Part shown: positions 1 to 7,158 of the stretch, piece after piece
Layout: every line of letters begins with the position of its first letter
How positions within the stretch are numbered: the stretch's first letter is position 1
Source: Baffinella frigidus
Taxonomy: Eukaryota; Cryptophyceae; Cryptomonadales; Baffinellaceae
Reading direction: 5' to 3'
Assembly: GCA_026770585.1 (NCBI GenBank)
Contig: MU646636.1
Coordinates: 266,943 to 278,955, forward strand
DNA length: 12,013 bases
Translations under genes and position numbers: made by a program
The notes under the pieces: model-generated
Told to the model about the DNA's origin: nothing
Database searches by the model: none
The model's input: the letters and a program-made list of their open reading frames with translations, nothing else

Positions 1-355
1 TAACCAAAGTTAAATTTAACAAGAAGATGGAAACACACAATGTACTCGTGTTTTTGGAGCTGTTGTCGGTTTCCCGATATAAAACATAATAAACCCTTGA
101 ACAGACACGGTTTCGAGGGGAGCAAATTTTAGCAAATTGCTTCATTTGCTTTTGTGGTCAGTCTAAACGACTGTGTTTGGCAGTTTGTCAGCAAGTGTAT
201 TTATGAGGCCCAAGCAAATTGATCAAATTTAGCACTGGGAATGGCTGTAATAATTGACTGGCCGCTGGCGGGCCTGTGTTTTGTATCGGGAGAATTAGGA
301 CCCCATAATTGACCCCCCATATTTGTAAAGGTCATGAAACCTTCCGCGTGACCGT
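1..355. other. AT-leaning stretch, no gene seen
   Basis: No open frame of useful length and no clear repeat is visible. The words AGCAAATT, CAAATTT and TTTGCTT recur between about 120 and 235, which gives the stretch a simple-sequence look, but there is no fixed period. It ends where the palindrome cluster at 356 begins. Confidence 0.5.
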
Positions 356-433
356 CTACGAGTACGAGCTCGTAGGACCTACGAAGCTTCGTACGAAGCT
401 TCGTAGGATCCTACGAAGCTTCGTAGGTCCTAC
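356..433. repeat. Cluster of overlapping short palindromes
   Basis: At least seven perfect or near-perfect palindromes overlap end to end: TACGAGCTCGTA (363-374), GTAGGACCTAC (372-382), TACGAAGCTTCGTA (380-393, 392-405 and 412-425), GTAGGATCCTAC (403-414) and GTAGGTCCTAC (423-433). Each shares its last few bases with the next, so the whole block can refold in several ways. The embedded SacI, HindIII and BamHI words make it resemble a cloning linker. Related words occur at 811-831, 9280-9291 and 9418-9437 in unlike surroundings, which argues for a natural dispersed family. Function unknown. Confidence 0.85.
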
Positions 434-608
434 AGCTGGCGGCCATCGTTTGTCATGACCACCGAGCTCATCATACCGGTTGAAATCATGATGAGTAGAA
501 ATAACCTTGCCGAGCTCGCACCCCCCGCCCCCCTCCCCGCGCCACCTCGATCGCCACCTCACGAATAACGCGTGTGCGAGCGCGATCCTTTTGGAATAAT
601 AACTCAAA

Positions 609-763
609 CACCCCAACAGAGCCACCCTGTATCCCCTCTTCACGAGCCTCTGCACTGGAGAGCGAAACGCGATCCGAAAGCAAAAATGCTTCCTCTGCAG
701 ATCCCTTCGACGGAACGGCGTGTCGTTGGCATATGTTGGGAGATATTAAAACCTAAAGGACCT
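609..763 (+). repeat. Dispersed repeat R1, copy A (155 bp)
   Basis: This segment matches 9806-9960 over its full 155 bases with about 13 differences by eye and no gaps. Partial copies lie at 3853-3932 and 4836-4940. Shared words include CGATCCGAAAGCAAAAATGC and, near the 3' end, ATGTTGGGAG and CCTAAAGGACCT. A short hairpin (AAAGCA, loop AAAA, TGCTTT) lies in the middle. One frame reads a decayed-looking CWE..KPKGP string, so it could derive from a coding exon; a SINE-like RNA origin is equally open. No terminal inverted repeats or poly-A tail are seen. Confidence 0.85.
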
Positions 764-779
764 ACAGGACGCCGAACAG

Positions 780-1430
780 ATGGTTTGCGTGAGACGCTAC
801 CAAGGCTTCGTACGAGCTCGTAGGATCCTAGTCCATCATTGTTTCGGATTTCGGGGTTGGGGGTTGGGGGTTGGGGTCCGGGGTCTTTTTAAAGATATTA
901 GGGGTTGGAGGTTCCGCCCCCCCCCTTCAAAGACCCCAATTCCCACCGGTAAATATTCCCTCAATAACCGCTACAAAGACGGAACCCCCCGCTTCGTCTG
1001 CGTCCCCTTCAAGGAGTATTTGTCCGCCACCCGTCCCCATCCCCAGAATGAACAGATCTCGCCCCCTCACACTCACATCAGCTCACCCGCACCTCCCCCC
1101 CCTCCCTCAATAACAGAGTCAGCTCCTCAGTCCAACACCCCGCCCTCCTCCACCCACCGCAACCTTACACCCCACCACCCGGCGAAACGGACGAGGTATT
1201 CGGAACAAGACAACCCACTGCCGCCCCCCACTGCCCTCCTACCTTCAAAACTCTCAGCCCCCCCACATGCAGGCCAATTCTGCCCCCGCTGCTTCACAAT
1301 TGGCTGTCCCTGGGTTGAAGCCTGCCCCGGAACAAAGCAACAACTCAAACCAGCTGACTTTGAAAGACTCCTCCAAATCGCCCGACGAGCTACAAAAAAG
1401 GTCCCACCCGGACAAGAAAGAACGCACTAA
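780..1430 (+). CDS. Proline-rich open frame with CCCC knuckle
   Basis: A 216-residue frame from an ATG to TAA. The first 40 or so residues cross a palindrome (811-831) and a G-run block (853-883), so the true start is probably downstream or behind a splice site. From about residue 57 it looks more protein-like: a segment around KYSLNNRYKDGTPRFVCVPF (58-77), a Pro/Ser/Thr-rich linker (about 83-155), then a cysteine cluster C168-x2-C171-x4-C176-x5-C182. That spacing resembles a retrotransposon Gag CCHC knuckle with Cys in place of His and one extra residue before the last Cys. The tail is basic. Another frame stays open through 1569 after this stop, so a frameshift near 1400 is possible. Family not recognised; a Gag-like nucleic-acid-binding protein is only a guess. 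Confidence 0.35.
   Translation: MVCVRRYQGFVRARRILVHHCFGFRGWGLGVGVRGLFKDIRGWRFRPPPSKTPIPTGKYSLNNRYKDGTPRFVCVPFKEYLSATRPHPQNEQISPPHTHISSPAPPPPPSITESAPQSNTPPSSTHRNLTPHHPAKRTRYSEQDNPLPPPTALLPSKLSAPPHAGQFCPRCFTIGCPWVEACPGTKQQLKPADFERLLQIARRATKKVPPGQERTH
811..831. repeat. Palindrome pair of the 356-433 family
   Basis: TACGAGCTCGTA (811-822) is followed without a gap by TAGGATCCTA (821-830). The same pair in the same order occurs at 9418-9437. It lies 48 bases after R1 copy A and inside the 5' part of the open frame at 780. Confidence 0.8.
853..883 (+). other. Five G-runs with quadruplex potential
   Basis: Runs of 4, 5, 5, 4 and 4 G (853-856, 859-863, 866-870, 873-876, 880-883) are separated by TT, TT, TT and TCC, which satisfies the usual G-quadruplex pattern with very short loops. 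It is a G-enriched variant of the telomere-like repeat. GGGGTCTTT (880-888) is complementary to AAAGACCCC just past the C-run near 920, so a hairpin is also possible. Confidence 0.75.
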
Positions 1431-1570
1431 GAAGAAAAACCCAACCCTTCCTGGGATGCCAATAAAGATTGACCTTTTGCTGTCAACCCCTTCGGTGACT
1501 GCTCCTATGACCGAAGGGGTGACCGAAGGGGAGGCGCCCACTATCCCCACTGCCCCAATTGCACCATAGG

Positions 1571-1912
1571 GGGTTCCAATAGGTCACCTGAAAGTTATTT
1601 AAATAATGACCCACAGGGGGGTCCAAAATACAACCGCCGCCCATCAAAACTCCACATCAGGTGAGGCCAACAGCCGACAATCATGAACCAGGGATAGAGA
1701 GGGTCGAACCTTAACATTTTAAGGTTCTTTAAGCCACACATGCATACATGCAGGTGATTAAAAAGGTCCACAGGATCTTTTTGGCATGCCCCATTAAGCG
1801 CCTCTCCAGAATGTCAAACCGGGGAGGTGGAGGCATGAGCCATTGGAAGGCGAAAGGTGGTATAATCATCGCGGAATAACCACGAGGTAAATTCAACCAC
1901 AGGTCGCCGGAT
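1571..1912. other. Non-coding stretch with a small hairpin
   Basis: No convincing gene. A perfect 9-bp hairpin GAACCTTAA / TTAAGGTTC with loop CATT occupies 1706-1727. ATGCATACATGCA near 1740 is another small palindromic word. On the minus strand GGTTCGACCCT (around 1700-1710) resembles a Pol III B box, but no tRNA or paired A box at the right distance can be built. Confidence 0.45.
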
Positions 1913-2018
1913 GGAGGAGTCGGCTCCCTGAAAGAGCCTCTAAAGGAGCCTTTAGGGAGCCGACTTGGGTTGGATTGAATAACCGATCCAAGGATCGTTT
2001 AACCAATCCGACTCCTCC
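1913..2018. repeat. Nested inverted repeats, three-way-junction-like
   Basis: Outer arms GGAGGAGTCGG (1913-1923) and CCGACTCCTCC (2008-2018) are perfect complements. They enclose hairpin 1, AGTCGGCTCCCT (1918-1929) with AGGGAGCCGACT (1954-1965), and hairpin 2, 1972-1989 with 1992-2009 (15 of 18 pairs by eye, 2-base loop). The outer stem and hairpin 1 share bases, so the two folds compete in part. Could be a foldback element or a structured RNA. No recognised family. Confidence 0.7.
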
Positions 2019-2263
2019 CTTTTCAAGAACCGCCCGGAATGATAGGTCTATTTCGATGCGTCTGGAGCAGTAGTTCTGTTAATCATCGTGGACCTATCAG
2101 ACCTCTCCTTCTTCTTCATCGTTTACTTCATCTGCGCCAATCTTCGGGGAGCGTCCCTCAAAGACAGACTGAGCGGGGTAAAACAAGGACCGATCATAGT
2201 CTGGTTAAGGCACGGGTTAGGCAATAACGGCGAAACCTCTTTAATAAATTCAGTAATCAGTAA

Positions 2264-2317
2264 TCGGTTGGGGTTTCGGGTTTGGGGTTCCGGGTTTCGG
2301 GTGTCGGGTTTCGGGTT
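2264..2317 (+). repeat. Degenerate telomere-like tract, G-strand
   Basis: About 54 bases dominated by GGGTTTCGGG and GGGTTTGGGG words, equivalent to TTTAGGG with A changed to C or G. It runs head to head into the C-strand tract that follows. Confidence 0.8.
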
Positions 2318-3056
2318 AACCCTAAACCCTCAATCCTGAATCCCAACCCCTAAATCCTAAACCCCAAACCCCAAACCCTAACCCCTACACCCAAACCCCT
2401 AAACCCTACGCCCTAAACCCTGAACCCTAAAACTTAAACCCTGAACCCTAAACCATAAACACTGCACCATAAACCCCTAAACACCTAAACCCTGAAACGC
2501 ATTGTTTTCAAACACTGAACCCTAAACCCTACACCCGTCACCCTACACCTGACACCCGACACTCTAAACTCTCAACCTTAATGCCTCAACCGTGAATCCT
2601 GAATCCCTGAAACCCTTACACCCTAAACCTCCAAAACCCCAAACCCTCAACTCTAAAACCAAACCCCTCAACCCTAAAGCCTACACCCTTTACCCTCCAC
2701 CCCCAACCCTAATCACTGAACACTACACCCTAAACCCTAAACCCTAGACCCTAGACCCCAAACCCTGAACGCTACACCCTGAACCCTAAACCCTGATCCC
2801 TGATCCTTAAACCCCAACCCCAAAACCCAAAACCCTGAACCCTAAACCCTAAATCTTAATCCCTAAACACTGAACTCTAAACCCTAAACCCTACACCCTA
2901 AATCCTAAACCCTAAACCCTAAACCCTAAACCCTCAACCATAAACCATAAACCATAAACCCAAAACCCTAAACCCTCATCCCTCAAACGCAAACCCTAAA
3001 ACCCTAAAACCCAAACTTCAAACCCTCAACCCCAAACCCTCAACCCAAAACCCTCA
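2318..3056 (-). repeat. Long degenerate telomere-like tract, C-strand
   Basis: About 740 bases of CCCTAAA and variants (CCCTGAA, CCCCAAA, CCCTACA, CCATAAA, CCCTCAA). The longest clean run is around 2900-2935. Decay is uneven, with stretches such as 2500-2600 badly scrambled, as expected for an old internal telomeric block rather than an active chromosome end. Non-repetitive sequence begins at about 3060. Confidence 0.92.
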
Positions 3057-3129
3057 TCCAGTCGTCTATGAGCCTCAAGACAATGCGTTTGATTGATGGC
3101 CAAGGCAATACGCTCCAAGGGTGAATCAG

Positions 3130-3228
3130 AATTGAGGACACGCACCACCCCTATGGTGGACTTACCGTATCTCGCACCCCTATGGTGGACTTACCGTATC
3201 TCGAAATTAGGGACACGCACCACCCCTA
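3130..3228 (+). repeat. 29-bp tandem repeat inside a 74-bp duplication
   Basis: CACCCCTATGGTGGACTTAC followed by CGTATCTCG occurs twice back to back (3146-3174 and 3175-3203). The word GGACACGCACCACCCCTA occurs before and after it, about 74 bases apart. CCACCCCTAGGGTGG is itself nearly palindromic. The following 80 bases (3229-3310) hold words such as CTAGG and AGGACC, also common in the inverted-repeat elements at 6630-7158. Confidence 0.75.
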
Positions 3229-3340
3229 GGGTGGTTCCAGGCTCCTAGGCATCCATAGGTCTACGGGAGGACCTTAGCGAGAACCTCTGGCTAGGTTACG
3301 GCAGGACCCTAGCAAGATCAGTGCAGAGTTATCGACTGTA

Positions 3341-3436
3341 TCAGAGAGCAATTCAGTGTGCCCCAGAATCAGAGAGCATTCAGTGTGCCTCAGAATGTGG
3401 GAGCGATCTCAGGGTACCCCACAGTCAGAGAGCATC
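3341..3436 (+). repeat. 28-bp imperfect tandem repeat
   Basis: TCAGAGAGCAATTCAGTGTG plus CCCCAGAA (3341-3368) is repeated with one base deleted and C to T at one site (3369-3395). A third partial copy, TCAGAGAGCATC, starts at 3425. No coding role is evident. Confidence 0.7.
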
Positions 3437-3852
3437 TACGGTTCCGATGCCAGCATGTTCGAGTGGATGCTGCTCACTCTCGGCACGCGAGGACAAAGCA
3501 TGCTTCCTTGATGACGAATCAGCCTCGGCGCACATCGGCTGTATTCCCACCAAAGCTCGGTTGTAGAACGAAAAGGGATTTGGTGGGGATGCGGTGCATG
3601 TCTTTCGCGCAGCACGCAGTGCAAGGGTGTGCGAGGGTCTGTGTGGGGGGTGCGAGCAGATCCCAGAGCACTTGATCCTGCCCGAACCAACATGACCGCC
3701 ATGCATTCCTTTCCATGAAGGACGTGTAAGGCTAGGACAAAAGCAGCCTCTGCCGAGCCTCTGCCGGACCCCGGCAGATTTGCCAGCGGCAATCTGCCAG
3801 CATCTTTACAGAAGCGGACAAAGTATTTCACTCGTCCCTCAATACCTTGAGT
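3437..3852. other. No supported gene; small hairpins
   Basis: Open frames here lack ATG starts at their ends and overlap on both strands, so none is called. CTGCCGG-ACC-CCGGCAG (3761-3777) is a tight hairpin. It competes with GGCAGATTTGCC / GGCAATCTGCC (3773-3784 with 3788-3798). Confidence 0.4.
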
Positions 3853-3932
3853 CGGTTCTGCCTAGTCTTTCCACGGAAGGGCGAGGTGTCCGCCTATGTT
3901 GGGAGTATTCAAAACCTTAAGGACCTCAAGGC
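3853..3932 (+). repeat. Dispersed repeat R1, copy B (3' half)
   Basis: This aligns with the last 75 or so bases of R1. Matching words include the region around CTTTCCACGGAAGGGCG, CCTATGTTGGGAG, and CAAAACCTTAAGGACCT (one T inserted relative to copy D). The 5' half of R1 is absent. In the frame that reads CWE..KPKGP in other copies, this one reads CWEYSKP then a stop. Confidence 0.7.
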
Positions 3933-4116
3933 CTCCGGTTACCTGCGGATGATCTCACGGCGGGACCATCCTCAAACAGGCTTACTCGGGTTGACCGACT
4001 ATTCTCAAATTGACATGCTATGTTGTGTGTGTGGTACCATTCCGTCAACTTTGGGGCGGAACAAAGCCCGGTCTCACCATATTGGTGAGACCACATAGAC
4101 TGGGGCTGAGTTATTA

Positions 4117-4277
4117 CGGGTTGGGGTACCCTGGGGTCCCCGCCAACCCCCCATAACCCCGAACCTTTGAGGGTCAAACACCGAAACTTTGAGGGGGTTA
4201 GGGTTGAGGGGTTAGGGCGGCGGCGACCCCCAAACCCCAACACGCGAAGGGAAACCCGACACGCAAAACCCGACACG
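4117..4277. repeat. Telomere-like DNA switching strand twice
   Basis: G-strand words (GGGTTGGGG, about 4119) give way to C-strand words (AACCCCCCATAACCCC, about 4145). G-strand resumes at about 4190 (GGGGGTTAGGGTTGAGGGG), then CGGCGGCGA, then C-strand (CCCCCAAACCCCAA). Each G-to-C switch can fold into a hairpin. Confidence 0.7.
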
Positions 4278-4325
4278 AATGTGTCACAAGGTGTCATAAC
4301 AGGCTTTCTCAACCTAGGGTTGGAC

Positions 4326-4478
4326 ATGTTGCGGTTATGGGTGGCTGCGTTGGCAGGGTTGGTCCAGTGGGCGATATATTACATTCCTATGGCTCTGTTC
4401 TTCTTCTTCTCTGTATGGGTCATGTCACTGGTATCGTCGACACAGGCGGGTGTTCTCGAGCACTTCATCAGCTGGTGA
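4326..4478 (+). CDS. Small hydrophobic open frame, 50 residues
   Basis: From the ATG at 4326 the frame reads 50 residues to a stop. Residues 4-20 (LWVAALAGLVQWAIYYI) and 22-38 (MALFFFFSVWVMSLVSS) could form two membrane helices separated by one Pro. The frame stays open upstream to 4167, but that part is telomere-like repeat. TTCTCAACCTAG at about 4305-4316 resembles a 3' splice site, so this could be a terminal exon. T-rich DNA readily encodes hydrophobic residues by chance. Family not recognised. Confidence 0.2.
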   Translation: MLRLWVAALAGLVQWAIYYIPMALFFFFSVWVMSLVSSTQAGVLEHFISW

Positions 4479-4553
4479 CCCTGTCCCCGCGTTTCGCGTT
4501 TCGGGATTTGAGTTTCGCCAAGAGAGTATAAACGCCTGTCCCGATCATTCAAG

Positions 4554-4730
4554 TTAAATCCAAAACCCGGAGACCGAACCTTTAGGTCGAAACCCGACAC
4601 TCGAAACCCGAAGCCCAAACCTGGAAACCCGAAACGAACTGTACAAAAGAGGTATACCCTGACCCTGAACCCCGAAACCCAAAACCCCGCAACCTGAAAC
4701 CAGAAACCCGAACCCCGAAACCAAACTTTA
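4554..4730 (-). repeat. Telomere-like tract rich in TTTCGGG variant
   Basis: C-strand tract dominated by CCCGAAA (= TTTCGGG) and CCCCGAAA, interrupted by about 35 bases around 4635-4665. The A-to-C variant differs from the TTTAGGG/TTCAGGG mix in the tracts at 7401 and 10403. Confidence 0.8.
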
Positions 4731-4835
4731 TCACGCCAGGGTACACGTGATAATTTTCTCAACTCAAGGATCGAGAGTAATAAATACTTTTACATGCCCG
4801 ATGAGGATACCCTTTAGCCGGTTTCTGCCGCGATC

Positions 4836-4940
4836 TTCTGCACCGGAGGGCCTGAATGTGATCCGAAAGAAAGCATGTCTTTTCTGCAGAACCAGTTCCG
4901 GTGTCTGCCTGTGTTGGGAGCTCAAAGAACCTGACGGACC
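4836..4940 (+). repeat. Dispersed repeat R1, copy C (divergent)
   Basis: This matches R1 from TCTGCACCGGAGGGC through GTGATCCGAAAG, TTTTCTGCAGA, TGTTGGGAG and GACGGACCTGAAG. It is the most diverged copy. The central hairpin sequence has changed, but a stem can still form (AAAGA with TCTTT, loop of 7). A purine-rich run (4941-4972) follows. Confidence 0.65.
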
Positions 4941-4997
4941 TGAAGAAAAAGAGGAGAAGAAAAGGGGGATCGGCAGTAGTCCTTGAACATAAGAGTT

Positions 4998-5325
4998 ACC
5001 AATTAATTCGAATTAATTCCTTCGAATCAATTAATTCGAATCAATTGATTCGAATTAATTTAATTGCATTAATTAATTCGAATTAAATAATTCGAATTAA
5101 TTAGTTCAAATTAATCAATTCGAATCAATTGATTCGATTAAATTCGATTTAATTGAATTAAATTGAATTGAATGAAATATTTATTCGATATTCGAATTAA
5201 CTAATTCGAATCAATTAATTCGAATTAGTTAATACGAATCAATTAATTCGAATCAATCAATTCAATCAAATTAATTGAATTTATTTTATTCATTTAATTT
5301 CCTTATTTCTTTCATTTAATTTCCT
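4998..5325. repeat. AT-rich TTCGAA palindromic satellite
   Basis: About 300 bases built from AATTCGAAT, CAATTGATT and TTAATT words, repeated about every 16 bases without a strict period. 5029-5060 is a perfect 32-bp palindrome centred on CAATTG, and 5120-5137 is a perfect 18-bp palindrome with the same core. Composition differs sharply from both sides. Beyond about 5290 it grades into T-rich ATTTAATTTCCTTA repeats. Confidence 0.85.
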
Positions 5326-5484
5326 TACGAAGTCTGCGGCAAGCCTGTGACGCGAGATGTTGGAAATCGATATATCCTCAAGGTCCGAAAGGGAGGCCAC
5401 TCTCTGGCGAAGCATGACGCTGTCTCTGTCGTGTTTTCGTGTTCGTTTCAATGAAATGGCCCTTTCTCTCGCACTCAGCCTCAT
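5290..5484 (-). CDS. Small basic helical open frame, possibly truncated
   Basis: A 64-residue frame from an ATG, with a TGA inside the AT-rich block. It starts MRLSARERAISLKRTRKHDR, is rich in Arg, Lys, Glu and Ser, and looks helical. Its composition is normal until about 5325, after which the reading is T-rich simple sequence, so the last 8-10 residues may not be original. It may be the start of a gene cut by the satellite or by an intron. Family not recognised. Confidence 0.3.
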   Translation of the reverse strand: MRLSARERAISLKRTRKHDRDSVMLRQRVASLSDLEDISISNISRHRLAADFVRKLNERNKEIK

Positions 5485-5626
5485 ACATGGAGCTTAGGCT
5501 GACCGTACCGTTTGTTCAATACCTACAAGTGGCAAGTTAAAATCTCTTTTAGATAAGTTGGACGCAAATTGGTCACACGTTCTCCACGCTTACATATGGT
5601 GGTCCCCAACATGCCTACTATATGGG

Positions 5627-5670
5627 GTCCTAGGGGGGGGGGGGCGCCTCCTTCTGAGCGAGGTAACCCT
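5627..5670 (-). repeat. Solo arm of the TA-flanked inverted-repeat family
   Basis: GGTCCTA, then 12 G, then a CTTCTGAGCGAGGTAACCCT-type end matches the right arm of the element at 7042-7158. No matching left arm is seen at the expected distance. The bases before it (CATATGGTGGTCC, 5593-5605) match, in reverse complement, the interior of the element at 6630-6756. Probably a broken copy. Confidence 0.65.
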
Positions 5671-5785
5671 GCCGCTGCCGAGCGAAGAGGGAACAACTTA
5701 AAGGGTTGAAATTGTTGTACCTGAAAGTCAGGACCAGAATCTGGTTCTGACTGTCTCACGATATGCCAATTCGCTTGAAAGGGGA

Positions 5786-5820
5786 CAGAGGTACCTTGCG
5801 AGTAAGGACACCCCCCCCCT
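5786..5820 (+). repeat. Solo left-type arm of the same family
   Basis: CAGAGGTACCTTGCGAGTAA followed by GGACA and nine C matches the left-arm pattern (CAGGGGTACCTCGC, AAGAAA, C-run). The next bases hold a small hairpin AGGAGC/GCTCCT and CTACGGTAGGACCCTATG, words also found in element interiors. Confidence 0.55.
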
Positions 5821-5969
5821 AAGGAGCTTCTATGCTCCTAGGCACACGACTACGGTAGGACCCTATGGCTCGAGGTCCTGCGCAGACACGGCCTCGGTGT
5901 GGGTGCGTACAAGGTGGCCGTGTTGGTATTAATGAAGATGGTTGGGCATGGACGACGAGACAGATTATG

Positions 5970-6007
5970 CAGGGGTAGCCTCGCTCATGAAGAAACGCAC
6001 CCCCCCA
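5970..6007 (+). repeat. Second solo left-type arm of the same family
   Basis: CAGGGGTAGCCTCGCTCATG, then AAGAAACGCA and seven C, is a close match to the terminal inverted repeats of the elements at 6630 and 7042. No partner arm in the correct orientation follows before the telomere-like sequence at 6025. Confidence 0.6.
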
Positions 6008-6024
6008 TGATTTCACATTTGCAG

Positions 6025-6078
6025 TACATGTAAACCCTAAACACCCTAAACCTCAAACCCCAAACCTGAACCCTAATG
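6025..6078 (-). repeat. Single unit of the 56-bp telomere-derived repeat
   Basis: TACATGTAAACCCTAAACAC followed by further CCCTAAA-like words matches the units at 6328-6551, including the TACATGT start and the CAAACCTGAACCCTAA end. It is separated from that array by about 250 bases. Confidence 0.75.
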
Positions 6079-6327
6079 TGAGCCTCGGTCGGACAGGTGA
6101 TGAGCCTCGGCGGTTGACTAATGAAGGTATCTTAGATCTTAGATCTCGCTCTTGGTCGGGCCTGGGCCGGCGCGGCCTCTCTCCTCCTGAGCGGGGTCTC
6201 ATCTGGTAGCGAATGTCGTTCCGGGGCTCTGCTCCCCGGAACGATCAACAGATGGCTGAAAAAACGTCGGGCGGTGCGCTCGCGAAGCGGCACACTGGGG
6301 TTGACGGAAATGACGGGGCCGAAACCC
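6079..6327. other. GC-rich spacer with a strong hairpin
   Basis: ATGAGCCTCGG-type words occur twice at the start (about 6078 and 6100). CGTTCCGGGG (6217-6226) and CCCCGGAACG (6234-6243) form a perfect 10-bp stem with loop CTCTGCT, flanked by ATCTG and CAGAT that could extend it. No open frame of note. Confidence 0.5.
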
Positions 6328-6551
6328 TACAGGTAAACCCTAAACGCCCTCAACCTCAAACCACAAACCTGAACCCTAAAACCTACATGTAAACCCTAAC
6401 CACCCTAACCTCCAAAACCCAAACCTGAACCCTTAAACCTACATGTGAACCCTAACCACCCTAAACCCTCGTCCCCAAACCTGAACCCTAAAACCTGCAT
6501 GTAAACACTCAACACCCTAAGCCCCACACCCCAAACCTGAAGCGTAAAGCG
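6328..6551 (-). repeat. 56-bp higher-order repeat of telomere-like units
   Basis: Four consecutive units start at 6328, 6384, 6440 and 6496, exactly 56 bases apart. Each begins with TACATGT or a near match (TACAGGT, TACATGTG, TGCATGT) and runs through CCCTAA-type words to CAAACCTGAACCCTAAA. The period equals eight 7-bp telomeric units, so an already degenerate block of eight repeats seems to have been amplified as a unit. The last copy is the most worn. Confidence 0.85.
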
Positions 6552-6629
6552 CGGCCAGGAGCAGGAGGAGCGTGCATCGCCGGGCCTGCTCCTGCTCCTA
6601 CTTCTTCTTCTGTTTTACTCTCCAACCTA

Positions 6630-6756
6630 CATGGGTACCTCACTCACAAGAAAGTGCCACCCACCTAGGACCACCATATGGCCCTGGCTAGGCATAGCCC
6701 TACATGTACTGTAGGGTCCTCAGAGGAGGTGCTTTCTTATGAGCGAGGCACCTCTG
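6630..6756 (+). mobile_element. Short inverted-repeat element with TA flanks (127 bp)
   Basis: The left end CATGGGTACCTCACTCACAA and the reverse complement of the right end, CAGAGGTGCCTCGCTCATAA, align over about 45 bases with scattered mismatches, ending in a shared CCT.GGACC or near match. TA lies directly outside both ends (6628-6629 and 6757-6758), as expected of a TA target duplication. It is too short to encode a transposase, so it fits a non-autonomous MITE-like element. The superfamily cannot be assigned from the TIR alone. Confidence 0.7.
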
Positions 6757-7041
6757 TACTACTTGTTCTGTACTACTCTGAAGCCTAGAGATGAGTGGCT
6801 CAAAAGTCTATGAGCCTTAATACGAGACCGCACGTTTGCGCATAGGAGTTTTTCACGTTTATTGAAACACAAAAGACGTCTCCTACCTAGTACTGATGGT
6901 GGTCTCACTCGCGTCATGGCTACATGCATAGCACCATGCGACCTCCTACCTCCAAACAAAATACCTGGTTCCTCATACCCCTACCTCATACATCATACAC
7001 GAAATACCTCAAACCTCTTACCTCTTACCGCCTACCTGCTA
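6757..7041. other. Spacer with pyrimidine-rich TACCTC words
   Basis: No supported gene. From about 6885 to 7040 the words TACCTC, CCTAC and CTCATAC recur irregularly up to the next inverted-repeat element. CTGTACTACT occurs twice at 6754-6775. Confidence 0.4.
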
Positions 7042-7158
7042 CAGGGGTACCTCGCGCACAAGAAAGCGCTTCCGCCTAAGACCCTACAGTAGGCCTATGC
7101 CTAGGGCCCTATGCTGGTCCTAGGGGGGGGGCAGTTTCTTCTGAGCGAGGTACCCCTG
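7042..7158 (+). mobile_element. Short inverted-repeat element with TA flanks (117 bp)
   Basis: This is the best-preserved family member. The left end CAGGGGTACCTCGCGCACAA and the right-end complement CAGGGGTACCTCGCTCAGAA continue in parallel through AGAAA, a C-rich stretch and CCTA.GACC, about 43 bases per arm. TA flanks both ends (7040-7041 and 7159-7160). The interior includes CAGTAGGCCTATGCCTAGGG, itself palindrome-rich. A run of nine G lies in the right arm. Non-autonomous and MITE-like. Confidence 0.78.

Noticed and set aside
356-433. Cloning linker or adaptor contamination
   Set aside because: Related palindromes occur at three other places with different neighbours, and the order of sites matches no polylinker that I know. 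Not fully excluded.
1690-1780. Possible minus-strand tRNA from a B-box-like GGTTCGACCCT
   Set aside because: No A box at proper spacing and no acceptor stem; a plain hairpin overlaps the site.
2088-2339. Open frame with a hydrophobic start and a GVKQG string resembling a reverse-transcriptase motif
   Set aside because: It begins with GTG, the flanking residues do not continue as the RT motif would, and the second half is telomere-like repeat.
2318-3056. True chromosome end
   Set aside because: It is strongly degenerate and has unique sequence on both sides, so it is interstitial in this assembly.
3436-3831. 131-residue minus-strand open frame
   Set aside because: The first codon is GTG, no domain is visible, and overlapping frames exist on both strands of the same stretch.
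3926-4327. 133-residue minus-strand open frame
   Set aside because: Much of it translates telomere-like repeat, and the remainder overlaps R1 copy B in antisense.
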